A stretch of 64,000 bases of DNA from Daucus carota subsp. sativus (Eukaryota > Streptophyta > Magnoliopsida > Apiales > Apiaceae). Made by a program: the position numbers and the translations under genes. Positions 46,161 through 60,649 of the stretch are shown here, in pieces. Within the stretch, counting starts at the first letter, position 1. Every line of letters starts with the position of its first letter. The stretch is from positions 4,042,779 through 4,106,778 of the forward strand of contig NC_030383.2 in assembly GCF_001625215.2 (NCBI RefSeq). Reading direction: 5' to 3'. The notes under the pieces were generated by a model. The model was not told the DNA's origin, made no database searches, and was given only the letters and a program-made list of their open reading frames with translations.

Positions 46161-47130
46161 TTAATTTCTGAGTTTATTGCGTTTTGCATCCCACTGGTTT
46201 TGACCAAAATCACTTTATTACCTATACTTTCTATAATTGCACTATGCATCCCTTTACTATTTATGGCGCATCACTTTGCACCCTTTCCGTTAAAAATTCA
46301 GGGGTAGTTTGGGCAATATAAAAAAAATTAATTATAGATAGATTTTTATTTAATTTTTTTGACCCTCTAAACGATATTTTTTGAAAATTCTTAAAGAACG
46401 AAAAGTTCTTTTTAAAACAATAAAATTCAAAATTATTGAAATTTTTTTTGTAATTTTTTAATAGATTACAAAAACTAGAGATCTTGTAAAAATTCGTAAT
46501 AAATTCAATGAATTTCGGATTTCAATGATTTTTGATGATTCGGAAAACACTTTCAATCGGCTATAACTTTCGTTCATGTTGTATCCTCATATCATGATCC
46601 GAAATATTTTTGAAAATTGAATTTTAAACTAAAAAAATGAGTGGTAAATACTTTTTATTATTTCAAAAATATTTCGAAACATGATGTGAGGAGACAACAT
46701 GAACGAAAGTTATAAGCAATTGAAAGTGTTTTCCGAATCATCCAAAATCATCGAAATCTGAAATTAATTGAATTCATTACGAATTTTTACAAGATCTTTA
46801 TTTTTTGTAATCTATTAAAAAATTACAAAAAAGATTTCAATAATTTTGAATTTTATTGTTTGAAGAGACTCTTTTCGTTCTCTACAACTTTCGTTCTTTA
46901 AGAAATTTCAAAAAATATCGTTTAGAGGGTAAAAAAAATTAAATAAAGGTCTATCTATCATTAATTTTTTAATATTGCCCAAACTACCCCTGAACTTTTA
47001 ACGGAAAAAGTGCAAAGTGATGCGCCAAAAATAATAAAGGGATGCATAGTGCAATTATAGAAAGTATAGGTAATAAAGTGATTTTGGCCAAAACCAGTGG
47101 GGTGCAAAATGCAATAAACTCTTAATTTCT
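46161..47130. mobile_element. Fold-back Mutator-like MITE, 952 bp
   Basis: Element 46170-47121 is nearly one hairpin with arms of about 450 bp (gagtttattgcgttttgca and complement; both arms contain caaactacccctgaa or its complement). Perfect 9-bp duplication ttaatttct at 46161-46169 and 47122-47130. Non-coding. It ends about 300 bp from the 3' end of the CDPK gene region. Confidence 0.9.
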
Positions 47131-47437
47131 CTATAAAAAGTTCATACAACTGCCTAGTCTATATGTACATCTCAGTCTATTTGTAACTGCAATATACAAC
47201 TATAAATCGAACCCTTTCCTTCTACAATTCTTCGATAATTTCTTGCTATTCATTGAGCATTTTTGCTGCATATATCAGACTCAATACATAACTCTACTTG
47301 GTTAGATTTTTCCTTTCTGTGTTTGATGTTCTATATTTAGCCTGCCATTGAATATGCCTGATGCAAACCACTAAATCAGTAACAATCTGCCAGCAGCTAC
47401 ATATCTAATAGATGTGCCACGCAATGCCGCAAATCAA

Positions 47438-47553
47438 GTACAACTCTTGAATGCATCTTTTAACGCAATGCTTGCACTGGTCTAGAGCGCCTTCTTGTCA
47501 AATTCAGTGTTTAGCATAATGGCAACGAATTCATTACAATCAACGCGCCCAGC
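47438..47553 (-). pseudogene. Duplicated terminal CDPK exon (degenerate EF-hand 4)
   Basis: A copy of CDPK exon 7 displaced by 121 bp and lying just downstream of it. The acceptor context catcttaatcag is kept, and the frame reads AGRVDCNEFVAIMLNTEF then KKAL and stop. Relative to the real exon the first EF-loop Asp is Ala, and Gln after KKAL has become a stop; the rest of the frame (LKDAFKS) is still recognisable beyond. It is either a decayed tandem duplication or an alternative last exon. Confidence 0.8.
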
Positions 47554-47557
47554 CTGA

Positions 47558-52325
<4,768 letters not shown>

Positions 52326-52796
52326 CAAGTAAAAATCTCAAACGCACCCAAATCAGGCTTACACCTTTTCATCACGTTGATATCAAATTAAATATGAGGC
52401 ATGCAATTAAAATTTGATCATACAACAACAAACCCTGTTCTAAAATTTTATTCTCACTCAAAAGATTATGGCTGTTCAACAGATTGACGATATCATCACA
52501 TATATTAATACCCAATATGATGATACTCATAAATCTCAGAGCAAAAAATGGTGATCAAGAAAAACCTGATTTTGGGCAACCAAGAAGCTGAAGGGACACG
52601 ACAGCGAGAAAAAATGTGCCAGTTTATTAATGCATTACAATTTATTGGGTCTTTTTATTTATTTTAAATTGTTTATTTATTTATAGTTATAATATTTTCT
52701 GTTTATTTTAGATTAAGAAATGTTTTATATTATTTTAAAGTTATTAAAAATATGAAATATATAATAATTAAAGAATATCAAAAAATAAAATATGTA
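52326..52796. other. CDPK 5' leader and upstream AT-rich DNA
   Basis: 52326-52610 is the likely 5' UTR/promoter side of the CDPK gene. 52620-52796 is AT-rich. No TATA element could be assigned with confidence. Confidence 0.35.
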
Positions 52797-53064
52797 TAAG
52801 TATCATTTAGCATATGAGCGACGTTGTTCGCCTGCTTATTATTAATATTTTAGATTGTTACAATAGAATATATCAGTTCAATATGATAACAAATGATGTG
52901 TAATCTTTCAACAGATTTCTTATTATAGGCATGTAGAGGTTCAACAAATATAATCATTTGGCTAGGGTGGGGGGAGTGTGATTTTTTCAAGAGATTAAAT
53001 ATATTTTTCATTTTTGGTATGACAACTCACTTTTTAGCAGGATTTTCTATAGTTGGAGATGTTT
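52797..53064. mobile_element. MITE family X, copy with eroded left end
   Basis: Core attaatattttagattg and aatagaatatatcag present. The right end agttggagatgttttaag is a mutated form of ggttggagatgctc. The left terminal repeat is not recognisable. Confidence 0.75.
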
Positions 53065-53122
53065 TAAGAACCATTACATTAGATTCATTGAAAACTCATA
53101 TTAGTTTGTAATTTATAATTTA

Positions 53123-53432
53123 GGTCTTTTTTAAAAGTTAGAGGTTTTGAGTAAAATTAGAGGTTTGAGGTGTTTTAGAGGTTTGATGAATAGAATCCCT
53201 TAATATTAGTGTTTGGTAGTTAGCGGATTGAAATAGAGATTTGGATTTAAAAAGCTAATTTTCAAAAGCTACTTTTAGAAAATTTTAGGTTAGAGATTTT
53301 GGCTTGTGTCAAAAAGAGCTAATCATTCCATTATTTATCAAACAGTTTTATAAAAAACTGTTAATTTAATCCACTAATCAAAACATCTACTTCGGTTCAC
53401 TAACAACTAACCGCTAATTCCAAAATAGAACC
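53123..53432. mobile_element. MITE family Y, decayed copy
   Basis: Collinear with 23774-24110: agttagaggttttgag, ttagtgtttggtagttag cggattgaaatag, aaaaagctaattttcaaa, catctacttcggttc, ctaaccgctaattcc. Terminal bases are eroded. Confidence 0.75.
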
Positions 53433-53978
53433 TTAGTCTAGGTTTGTATTTGAACACTTATCTATATATGTATAACTATGATATCATATAACACAAATTT
53501 AGGAGATGTAGATAGCTGAGTGATTAGAATGTCGTCTCCACCTACATTAAGTCAAGTCAAGTTATAAGTCATAATTTTAAATTTTTAGCTTATTACATGA
53601 GGTTACATTAAGTAATAACTCATCATAATTTTAAATAATTTTAAGATGAGTCAAACGGGCTCTTGTTGCACAACATAACATGATTCTTTTCAACTTTTAT
53701 CATTCCTTTGAGACAGATTCGATGTCAATCAATGTAACTTATGACTCATAATCAAATTTACCGTAAACATGAAATTACACGATATGAAAAACATTCGAAA
53801 TTACAACAAAAATATAAGGAATATTATAAATGGTCTTGATCCAGTTGAGGGACTAATTTTTACATGCAAATGCAGTACAAAGAAAAATGATACAACATGC
53901 GGCGGCGGCAGCAGCACCGCAAGCAGTGTGAGCAGTTGTATTAGCAAAATTAAGATGCTGAAGAAAAAGCAAACTAAG
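53433..53978. other. Intergenic sequence
   Basis: No gene is called. A short plus-strand frame at 53769-53999 includes a gcggcggcagcagc run but has no family resemblance and runs into the adjacent MITE. Confidence 0.35.
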
Positions 53979-53979
53979 A

Positions 53980-54152
53980 GGCTGTTTGGGTTAGCTTAAA
54001 AGAAGTAAATAAGTTAAAAAGTGTTTGAAAAAGAAGTAGAAACTCTGAGAGAATGATAGTATTCTCAACTTCTTAAAAATACTTCTACTTATTTACATAA
54101 ACGGGCCAGGAAAAGTAGAAGCAGAAGTTGCTTCTACAAACCAAACAGGCCC
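53980..54152. mobile_element. hAT-like MITE overlapping a gene's stop codon
   Basis: Ends ggctgtttgggttag and accaaacaggcc, about 173 bp, with paired acttctactta / taagtaaata internal segments. The right terminal base supplies the last base of the TAG stop (54154-54152) of the neighbouring minus-strand gene. Flanks ctaagag / ctaaata are only partly matched. Confidence 0.7.
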
Positions 54153-54717
54153 TAAATACAAGGCGTGGATAGCTTCCTGTACTGCAACATTCCTTTGTAC
54201 AAAGCCTGCCAATTCCTAGGCATTGAACCCTCCTCCATGAGCCCATGCTTACTATAATCCTTCACCACCCTTGAGCCACCACAGCTACTACACGACACCG
54301 TTTTCGCGTTCTTTATCTGGTAAAATTCTCCCTTTCTGTTCTTCATCTGCAGGGGGGAAGTGCTTACCCTCTTCTTTGTTTCATCTTTTCCAGACCCTGC
54401 AAAAAAAAAAATCAAAAATATTTCGTTACACAGAAAGTTTAAGATAGTTCTCGTTAGAGCCAAATGATAAAATACAATATGATCTTAATAAGCTTTCCTC
54501 TCAATATCTTGAGGTTTTGGGAGCACAGATCACTTAACATGATATCAGAGCGGTTTAGGGAGAACTCTGCACGTAACATAAATAACGAACCTAGTTCAAA
54601 TTCAATCTTGTGCATGAAGTCAGAGAGGAGGCGTTTATGAACTTGAAGAGAGAGAAAAACTATGCTTCCAGAGACTGCAATAACAGCCATCAATCCAGCT
54701 CCCATAGAATCATCCAT
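54152..54717 (-). CDS. Small single-pass membrane protein, 2 exons, unknown function
   Basis: Exon 1 is 54717-54591 and exon 2 is 54396-54152 (donor ctag|gttcgt, acceptor tttgcag|ggtctgg), phase 1, 123 residues. An N-terminal hydrophobic segment (AGLMAVIAVSGSIVFLSL, about residues 7-24) is followed by a short basic-acidic stretch (HKRLLSDFMHKIEFELG), a KR-rich linker, then CSSCGG (possible metal- or redox-active CxxC pair) and a conserved-looking NWQALYKGMLQYRK end. I do not recognise a named family; similar small plant proteins are annotated only as transmembrane proteins. The stop codon lies at the edge of a MITE (see 53980-54152), so the C-terminus may have been altered by insertion. Confidence 0.75.
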
Positions 54718-55232
54718 CTCTCTCTCTTCCCTTTCAAATCTCTCACTCTGTCTTTCCTTATTACTTGTATTTATTTATTTCTGCGAATATTAATGTATGG
54801 TCTGATCAAAAATTCTTAAGGTGAACATCTTATTAAGGTCTGAAGATGATCACAACAGCGACATCAAATTAAAGAACGGGATGAGAAAAGCTGTTGTTTC
54901 AAGAATGATTCATGTCAGGATATAATGCGATATTCTAATTGGTTTGTATTTCTCACAACTGAGGTTTTGGCGGGGACTCCAATCATATTGTTCTCTGTTT
55001 TTGTATACAGATACCATCAATCTTATCCGTTTGACTTTCTTATTGACCTCAGATTCCTGGCTAATACATATATACACAATTACACATGGAGTATCAAAAC
55101 TAGAAATAGCATTTAAAATAAAAATCGATGACCATTAATTTTTTATGATGCTATATAAAGATTGTGATCAATATTTTCGTAAATATAGGATATAAATTTA
55201 TGAAACACTAGATAATGCACTTTTTTATAATG
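54718..55232. other. Upstream region of the small membrane-protein gene
   Basis: The CT-rich stretch 54714-54760 (plus) is a probable leader. Two overlapping plus-strand frames at 54925-55138 have no recognisable product. No other element seen. Confidence 0.35.
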
Positions 55233-55523
55233 TTAGAGCATCTCCAATAACGTGGATATAATCTTTGACTAAATTGGACCTGTAAAACATCGTGTAAAAG
55301 TTGTTATTAATATTTTAGATTGTTAAAATAGAATATATCAAGTCAATACGATAATAAATGACGTGCAATTTTTCTACAAATTTCTTGCACTAAAAATTTG
55401 ACAAATGTTGACTAATATATATGATTGGAGTGTGTGTTTTTCAAAAGACCAGCTATATTTTTTATTTTTAATATAACAACTCACATTTTAGCTAAGGGAT
55501 TTCTATTGTTGGAGATGCTCTTA
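55233..55523. mobile_element. MITE family X, short complete copy
   Basis: Element 55236-55520: gagcatctccaataacg and ttgttggagatgctc, flanked by TTA (55233-55235, 55521-55523), 285 bp. It keeps the attaatattttagattg core, with about 80 bp fewer than the 39869 copy. Confidence 0.88.
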
Positions 55524-56041
55524 TACAAAGAGCATGTCATCAATTTTTTTAATAACTCATATTTACAAGTTCATTTAATTATAGTTAATTCATATTAAAA
55601 CATTAAAATTAAGAAAAAAAAACTATACCTATTTATTTTTAAAAGAAATTATATAAATTAAATCGAGTGTAACTAAATGTGTGTAAAGATTGAAATGAAA
55701 TAAATTATTATCGGTGATTCAGTGAAATAATTGTGTTGGCCGATAATTAACCTTAATTATTTCTTTAATTCCATGATATAAATTTAACTTATATGGCTAT
55801 TTCGAGTTAACAGTCACCTATAAAATAAAAAAAAGGGGTTTTTTCTTAAATATATAGGAAAAAGTAAATTTTTGCAAATTTACTTTTCTCAAGAATAGCT
55901 ATTTGCAGTTTTACTACACTAAGTTTCTAAATTGCAAAAATACTACCCCTCCATTCTGCAACTGAATGCAACCACATGCAACTGAATGCCTGATTTCAAG
56001 TTCCAGTTCTCGAATGTCATTTTCGACCTCATCCTTGGAAT

Positions 56042-56100
<59 letters not shown>

Positions 56101-56106
<6 letters not shown>

Positions 56107-56956
56107 TGCACTCCACACAGAACACCTTAACAAAAGAACAACACAGAACATTATCATAACACTTCATTTTTCATAAAAAAATGATTTGTTAAGGTTATAA
56201 TTACATAGAGTTAAGTTCTATGGAGTACATAAAAACATTGGAGTATTGGAGTACAAATCATATTTTTTTAGTTTGATCCTATATAATATCTTTGATCATC
56301 CAAATTTTGATATAATCTATCATTTATAAGTTGTCTTGCACATAATTGTCAATTAATCATTAATATCTTTCAACCTTAACAAGTATTAAGATTATTGTTC
56401 TGCTTATTAGTTATATTGCAGAACATAGAGTCCTATGATTTATAAAAGTAATTATTCTACCATTTGATCACGATGTTTATGTTGCAGAACATATAATGTG
56501 CAGGTTGTCAAATATTTACAAATATTATTGGACAAAAAAAATTGAAATTTAGATGACTAGATTACATTTTATCAAACTTTGTACTCCAATACTCCAATTT
56601 TTTTTGTACTCCATAGAACTTAACTCTAATTACATATTTAATTAGTAATTAAACTTGATATATGAATTCTAACATCCAAACTCATCCAAATTATTAATAT
56701 GAAATATTATAGAATCCAGATTAGAATCAAGAATAGAATCCAGAATAGAATCATATAGATATATCTTTTGCACGATTATTTTACATAGAATCATGTTATT
56801 TTTAATTTATATTTATTGTTAAACATGATGGATACTGTTTTTATTCATAATAAAACGTTAATCACCTTAAAATTTGAATTTAATTCAAGTTTTTAATGAG
56901 ATTCTAAAGTGTTCTGTGTTGTTCTTTTTTTAAGAGTGTTCTGTTTTGAGCAATGG
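56101..56956. mobile_element. Element inserted in the (TA)n tract
   Basis: Imperfect inverted ends: ttgcactccacacagaacac with gaacaacacagaaca at the left; tgttctgtgttgttc and gtgttctgttttgagcaa at the right. It splits a (TA)n tract, so any target duplication is hidden. It contains a further insertion at 56208-56626. Confidence 0.65.
56198..56636. mobile_element. Innermost element, 10-bp target duplication
   Basis: Element 56208-56626 (419 bp) with ends gagttaagttctatggag and its complement, flanked by taattacata at 56198-56207 and 56627-56636. The 9-11-bp duplication size suggests a Mutator-type MITE. Internal ggagtattggagtaca / tgtactccaatactcc also pair. Confidence 0.85.
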
Positions 56957-57008
<52 letters not shown>

Positions 57009-57452
57009 TTCCAAGGATGAGATCGAAAATGACATTCGAGAACTGGAACTTGAAATCAGGAGTTGCAGTTGCATATGAGGTTGCGTATGGTTGAATGCAA
57101 TCTCATATGCAACTGAAAACTGTAAGTTATAATTGATGTATGGGTGCCCCTGGCGGGGCCATTAGATCAAAATAGAATCAACTGAATGCAACCTCATGAG
57201 CAACTGAATTTTTTTAGGGTGTGGTGATAATGTGGTGGATTTGGGTTGCAGGCCCCGCAGGGGCAATATTCAACTGAATATGCAATCTCATAAGCAAAAT
57301 GCAACTGAAAACTGTAAATTACAACTGATGTATGGGTGCCCCTGGCGGGGCCATTAGATCAAAATAGAATCAACTGAATGCAACCAAATGCAACTAAATG
57401 CCTGATTTCAAGTTCCAGTCTCCAAATGTCATTTTCGACCAGATTTTCAGAA

Positions 57453-57509
<57 letters not shown>

Positions 57510-57793
57510 GAAGGATGAGGTCGAAAATAACATTTGAAAAGTGGAACTTGAAATCAGGCATTCAGTTGCATATGAGGTTGCATTTAGTTGCAGGGGGAGG
57601 GGTAGTATATTTGCAATTTAGAAACTTAGTTTAGTAAATATGCAATTAATTTAGGAAGATGGTATTTTTGCAAATAAAATCCTAAAAAATAGTATATTTG
57701 ATAAATTCCCTAAAAAAAACATGCCTATTTGTTTATAAATAACTAAAAAGTTAGAATTAATAAAACATTCACATTTTAAACGGTCAGAAAAAA

Positions 57794-58051
57794 CTCCCTC
57801 CATCTCAGTGTCCTGTTATAACTATTAAGAGATCAATCTGACCAATCTTTGATCACTAATAAAGAATATTTATTAATTATTTTAAAAATCTGAAAAATGG
57901 ATATAGAAGGGGATTAGATATATTTTCTAATAAAATATTTTTTCTAATCTTTTTAAATTGAATAGTATATGTAATTTGTGATCAAAATTAGTTAACTTGA
58001 CTTTTCAATAATCAAAATAAGACCCATAACATGATGAGTCAGATGGAGGAG
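57794..58051. mobile_element. Stowaway-like MITE
   Basis: ctccctccatctcagtgtcc at the left, mirrored by agtcagatggaggag at the right, about 258 bp, with tgaccaa/ttgactt segments inside. Confidence 0.75.
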
Positions 58052-58464
58052 TTAATTATCCGACAGTTTGTAGCCAGAAAAAAGTAACTCAAATGCCACA
58101 TCCACAATTTTCTTTTTCTCCAGAAATCCACAATACGTTCGTGCGGCGTGTTACTTTATAATCCCCTTATTTTTACGTTTTTTCTTCTTCACATGATATT
58201 GAAAATCTCTGCACCATTCTTTTTCATATCTTTGTTTTCTTCCAAGCTTTTCCCAGGTATTATATATTTGCTCGTGAGTGTTCTTTTGCTGTAATAATAT
58301 TCACTGATGTTTAACAAGTTTCTTACAAAGATTTTTTTTTATATATACAGGGGTTCCTAGCACAGGCTGTCATGCATTATGCAAACAATAATAATGTGTT
58401 AGTTTGTTATGTTATGTGAGTTCAGTTAAGCTTGATTAATCAGTTTATGTTTGCTATTTGCACT

Positions 58465-60050
58465 ATGGATGAGTGTTGTGATTGTCAGTGTACTTGTTCT
58501 ACAATGGACATGTCTGAATCAGGGCAGTTTCATCAGGAGTTTGAGTTTGAGAAGCCTGTTCTTGATGTTGCCGAGGTTGAACTTGAGAATGAATGTGTTA
58601 TGCTTCGTCAAATGGTTACTAGCCAACAACAGAGGATTGATGAGATTTTAGTGGAACTGGAGGAGGAGAGGAATGCGTCAGCATCGGCTGCCAGTGAGGC
58701 GATGTCGATGATTGTGAGGTTACAGAGAGAGAAGGCTGAGGTTCAGATGGAGTTTCGTCAGTATAAACGTTTGGCGGAGGAGAAGATTGTGCATGATGGC
58801 GAAGAGATTTTGGCCTTGGAGGACTTGTTGTGTAATAGGGAGCAAGTTATTGAATCACTCACATGTGAGATGAGTTATGGGCTTAAGGAAGTTGAGGCTG
58901 AGGGAGAAAAGTTACTTATAAGCCAAAGTTATGACAATGATGTCTGTGAGGTCCAACAGGACATTGATGCTCATAATTGCCCTTCTGTTGGTGCTTCTCC
59001 GAGGCAGTATTGGCATGTTAGAGGATATTCTGATGAGAGTTCAAGTTCAATTTACACAGCAATTAAAGATACAAGTCTGGATGTTTCAACTGATGATCTT
59101 GGCAGCACTAGGAAGAAGGAATGTGTACATATATATGTAGATAAAAATCCTAATTTGCAAAAGTTTGATACTAGCTCGGAAGCTGAAGATGAGATGAGTA
59201 GTGTCACCAAGCCAATGGCTTTTACTGGAGTTGGTGAAGATTATAAGACCACACAGAATGAGCCCCTGTACATGGGAGATTTAGGGAATCCGGATTTCAA
59301 GAAGTTGTATATGAGGCTTCAGGCACTCGAGGCTGACAGAGAGTATATGCGGCAGGCACTGATATCTCTAGGTAATGAAAAGGCCAAACTGTTAATATTG
59401 AAGGAAATAGCTCAACGACGGTGTCTGGATATGTTACTTGCAAAGACACTGCCGGTGAAGAAGACATCTGTCAGGCGGAGCTTCTCTATCTTCTCATTGT
59501 TCAAGGTAACTGTCTTCCGTTTCTGAAACCTTTGACATCAAATCTTTCTTTCCCTTTCAAATCCATTGCCACTTACTTAAACTAGTATTTCCTTATTCCC
59601 GTCTTCATAGGTAATACTACTCTACAGGTTATCATATACGTAAAATCTTATTTCTGAAGAAGTCAGATGCTATCAAATTCTAGTTAAAAAAACAAGTTAT
59701 GTAACCAAGTCTCATGTTAGGGGAAGAGTCTCTTACAACTCTTTCTATTTTGCGTTCAGTGGATCGTGTCATTTTTCTTCTGGAGAAAGAAAGCATGCCA
59801 ATGCAGGTAAGTAGAATACGTTCTTAGATTACAAATATCTAATGTTAACTACAATAGTTGCCATTGATTCTAAGTTTCTCCCTCCCACATTAGTTCGCAA
59901 TTGAAGCAACTTCTCTGTCAGATAACCTGTGACCTGAACCTGCTTCGTGTGATGCTGAAGTAATATGTTTGCCTTACTTTCAGGTGTATGTTTGGGATGT
60001 CGGCACAGAACATTGGACTGCTGGCGCTCTTAGGCAAGGGACCTCGGTAA
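58465..60050 (+). CDS. GTD-binding domain protein, myosin-binding protein 7-like
   Basis: Exons: 58465-59505, 59760-59806 and 59984-60050; phases agree, 384 residues. GTD-binding (DUF593) proteins bind the globular tail of plant class XI myosins and act as vesicle receptors. The GTD-binding coiled coil lies at about residues 30-145, with VELENECVMLRQMV, SAASEAMSMIVRLQRE, MEFRQYKRLAEEK and ILALEDLLCNREQVIESL. A serine/acid-rich middle follows, then a second coiled coil (MRLQALEADREYMRQALIS, EKAKLLILKEIAQRR) and a short tail across exons 2-3 (WIVSFFFWRKKACQC, LLALLGKGPR). The start is placed at the ATG before DECCDCQCTC; an in-frame ATG 33 bp upstream (58432) is possible. The first exon has a Cys-rich N-terminus without an obvious membrane anchor; the only hydrophobic patch is near the C-terminus. 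Confidence 0.88.
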
Positions 60051-60374
60051 GGCAGTGGAGTTCTACTTTAAGTATAGAAGCTTGATACTGTAACAATGAC
60101 AAGTGCAGTCTGTCGTCGTCTTCTAGACTGTCTGTTCAGATAGTTTTGTGCTTTGTTATCCTTTTATACCATGGATGTGGTCTGCAAACCTTTAGTATTG
60201 TATATGACGCGCGGATTATGTAGTGTTCTGAATTATGATTTCCTCTCCTCATAGTCTTGTATACTGATACAGTTTTATGTATGATGGATGAAAACAAGAC
60301 AATTACATGATTCTTAGTTTTCCCTGACTTCTTTGTCTCGGTCAGATTGCTAGATATTGTAAAGAGAAAAAAGT

Positions 60375-60590
60375 GATGGAAAATACGAGTTACAATATTA
60401 TTGAGACAAAATGATGGAAAATACGAGTCACAAAATTGCAGAAGAAAAATGATGGAAAATACGAGTTACAATATTGTAGAGAAAAAATGATGGAAAATAT
60501 GAGTTACAATATTATTAAGATAAAATGATGGAAAATATGAGTCACAATATTATTGAGATAAAATGATGGAAAATACGAGTCACAGATTCT
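60375..60590. repeat. 38-bp minisatellite
   Basis: Six units start with gatggaaaatacgag at 60375, 60413, 60451, 60489, 60527 and 60565, exactly 38 bp apart, with small substitutions (the last partial). It lies between the convergent GTD-binding and LRR-kinase genes, about 60 bp beyond the kinase stop. It is continuous tandem DNA with no spacers, so it is not a CRISPR array. Confidence 0.95.
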
Positions 60591-60649
60591 CCCTTATCAT
60601 ATCAATATCAGAGAGTAAATCGTATCGGAGCTTTCCATTCTTATTCAGG

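Larger units (their letters stand above)
55860..57720. mobile_element. Composite TA-centred hairpin element with nested insertions
   Basis: The outer arms are inverted copies: left 55905-56041 (ctaagtttctaaattgca, tactacccctcc, cctgatttcaagttccag, catttcgacctcatcc-like) and right about 57507-57690. Between them are (TA)n tracts at about 56043-56100, 56957-57006 and 57455-57507, and a second hairpin arm at 57007-57060. A direct repeat, gggtgcccctggcggggcc with flanks, occurs at about 57142 and 57332. Isoleucine-tyrosine frames here are TA-repeat artefacts. Superfamily undetermined. Confidence 0.7.

Noticed and set aside
55914..57634. Proteins with long Tyr-Ile repeats
   Set aside because: TA-dinucleotide repeats read as codons.
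60375..60590. CRISPR array
   Set aside because: Contiguous 38-bp tandem repeat with no unique spacers, in a plant genome.
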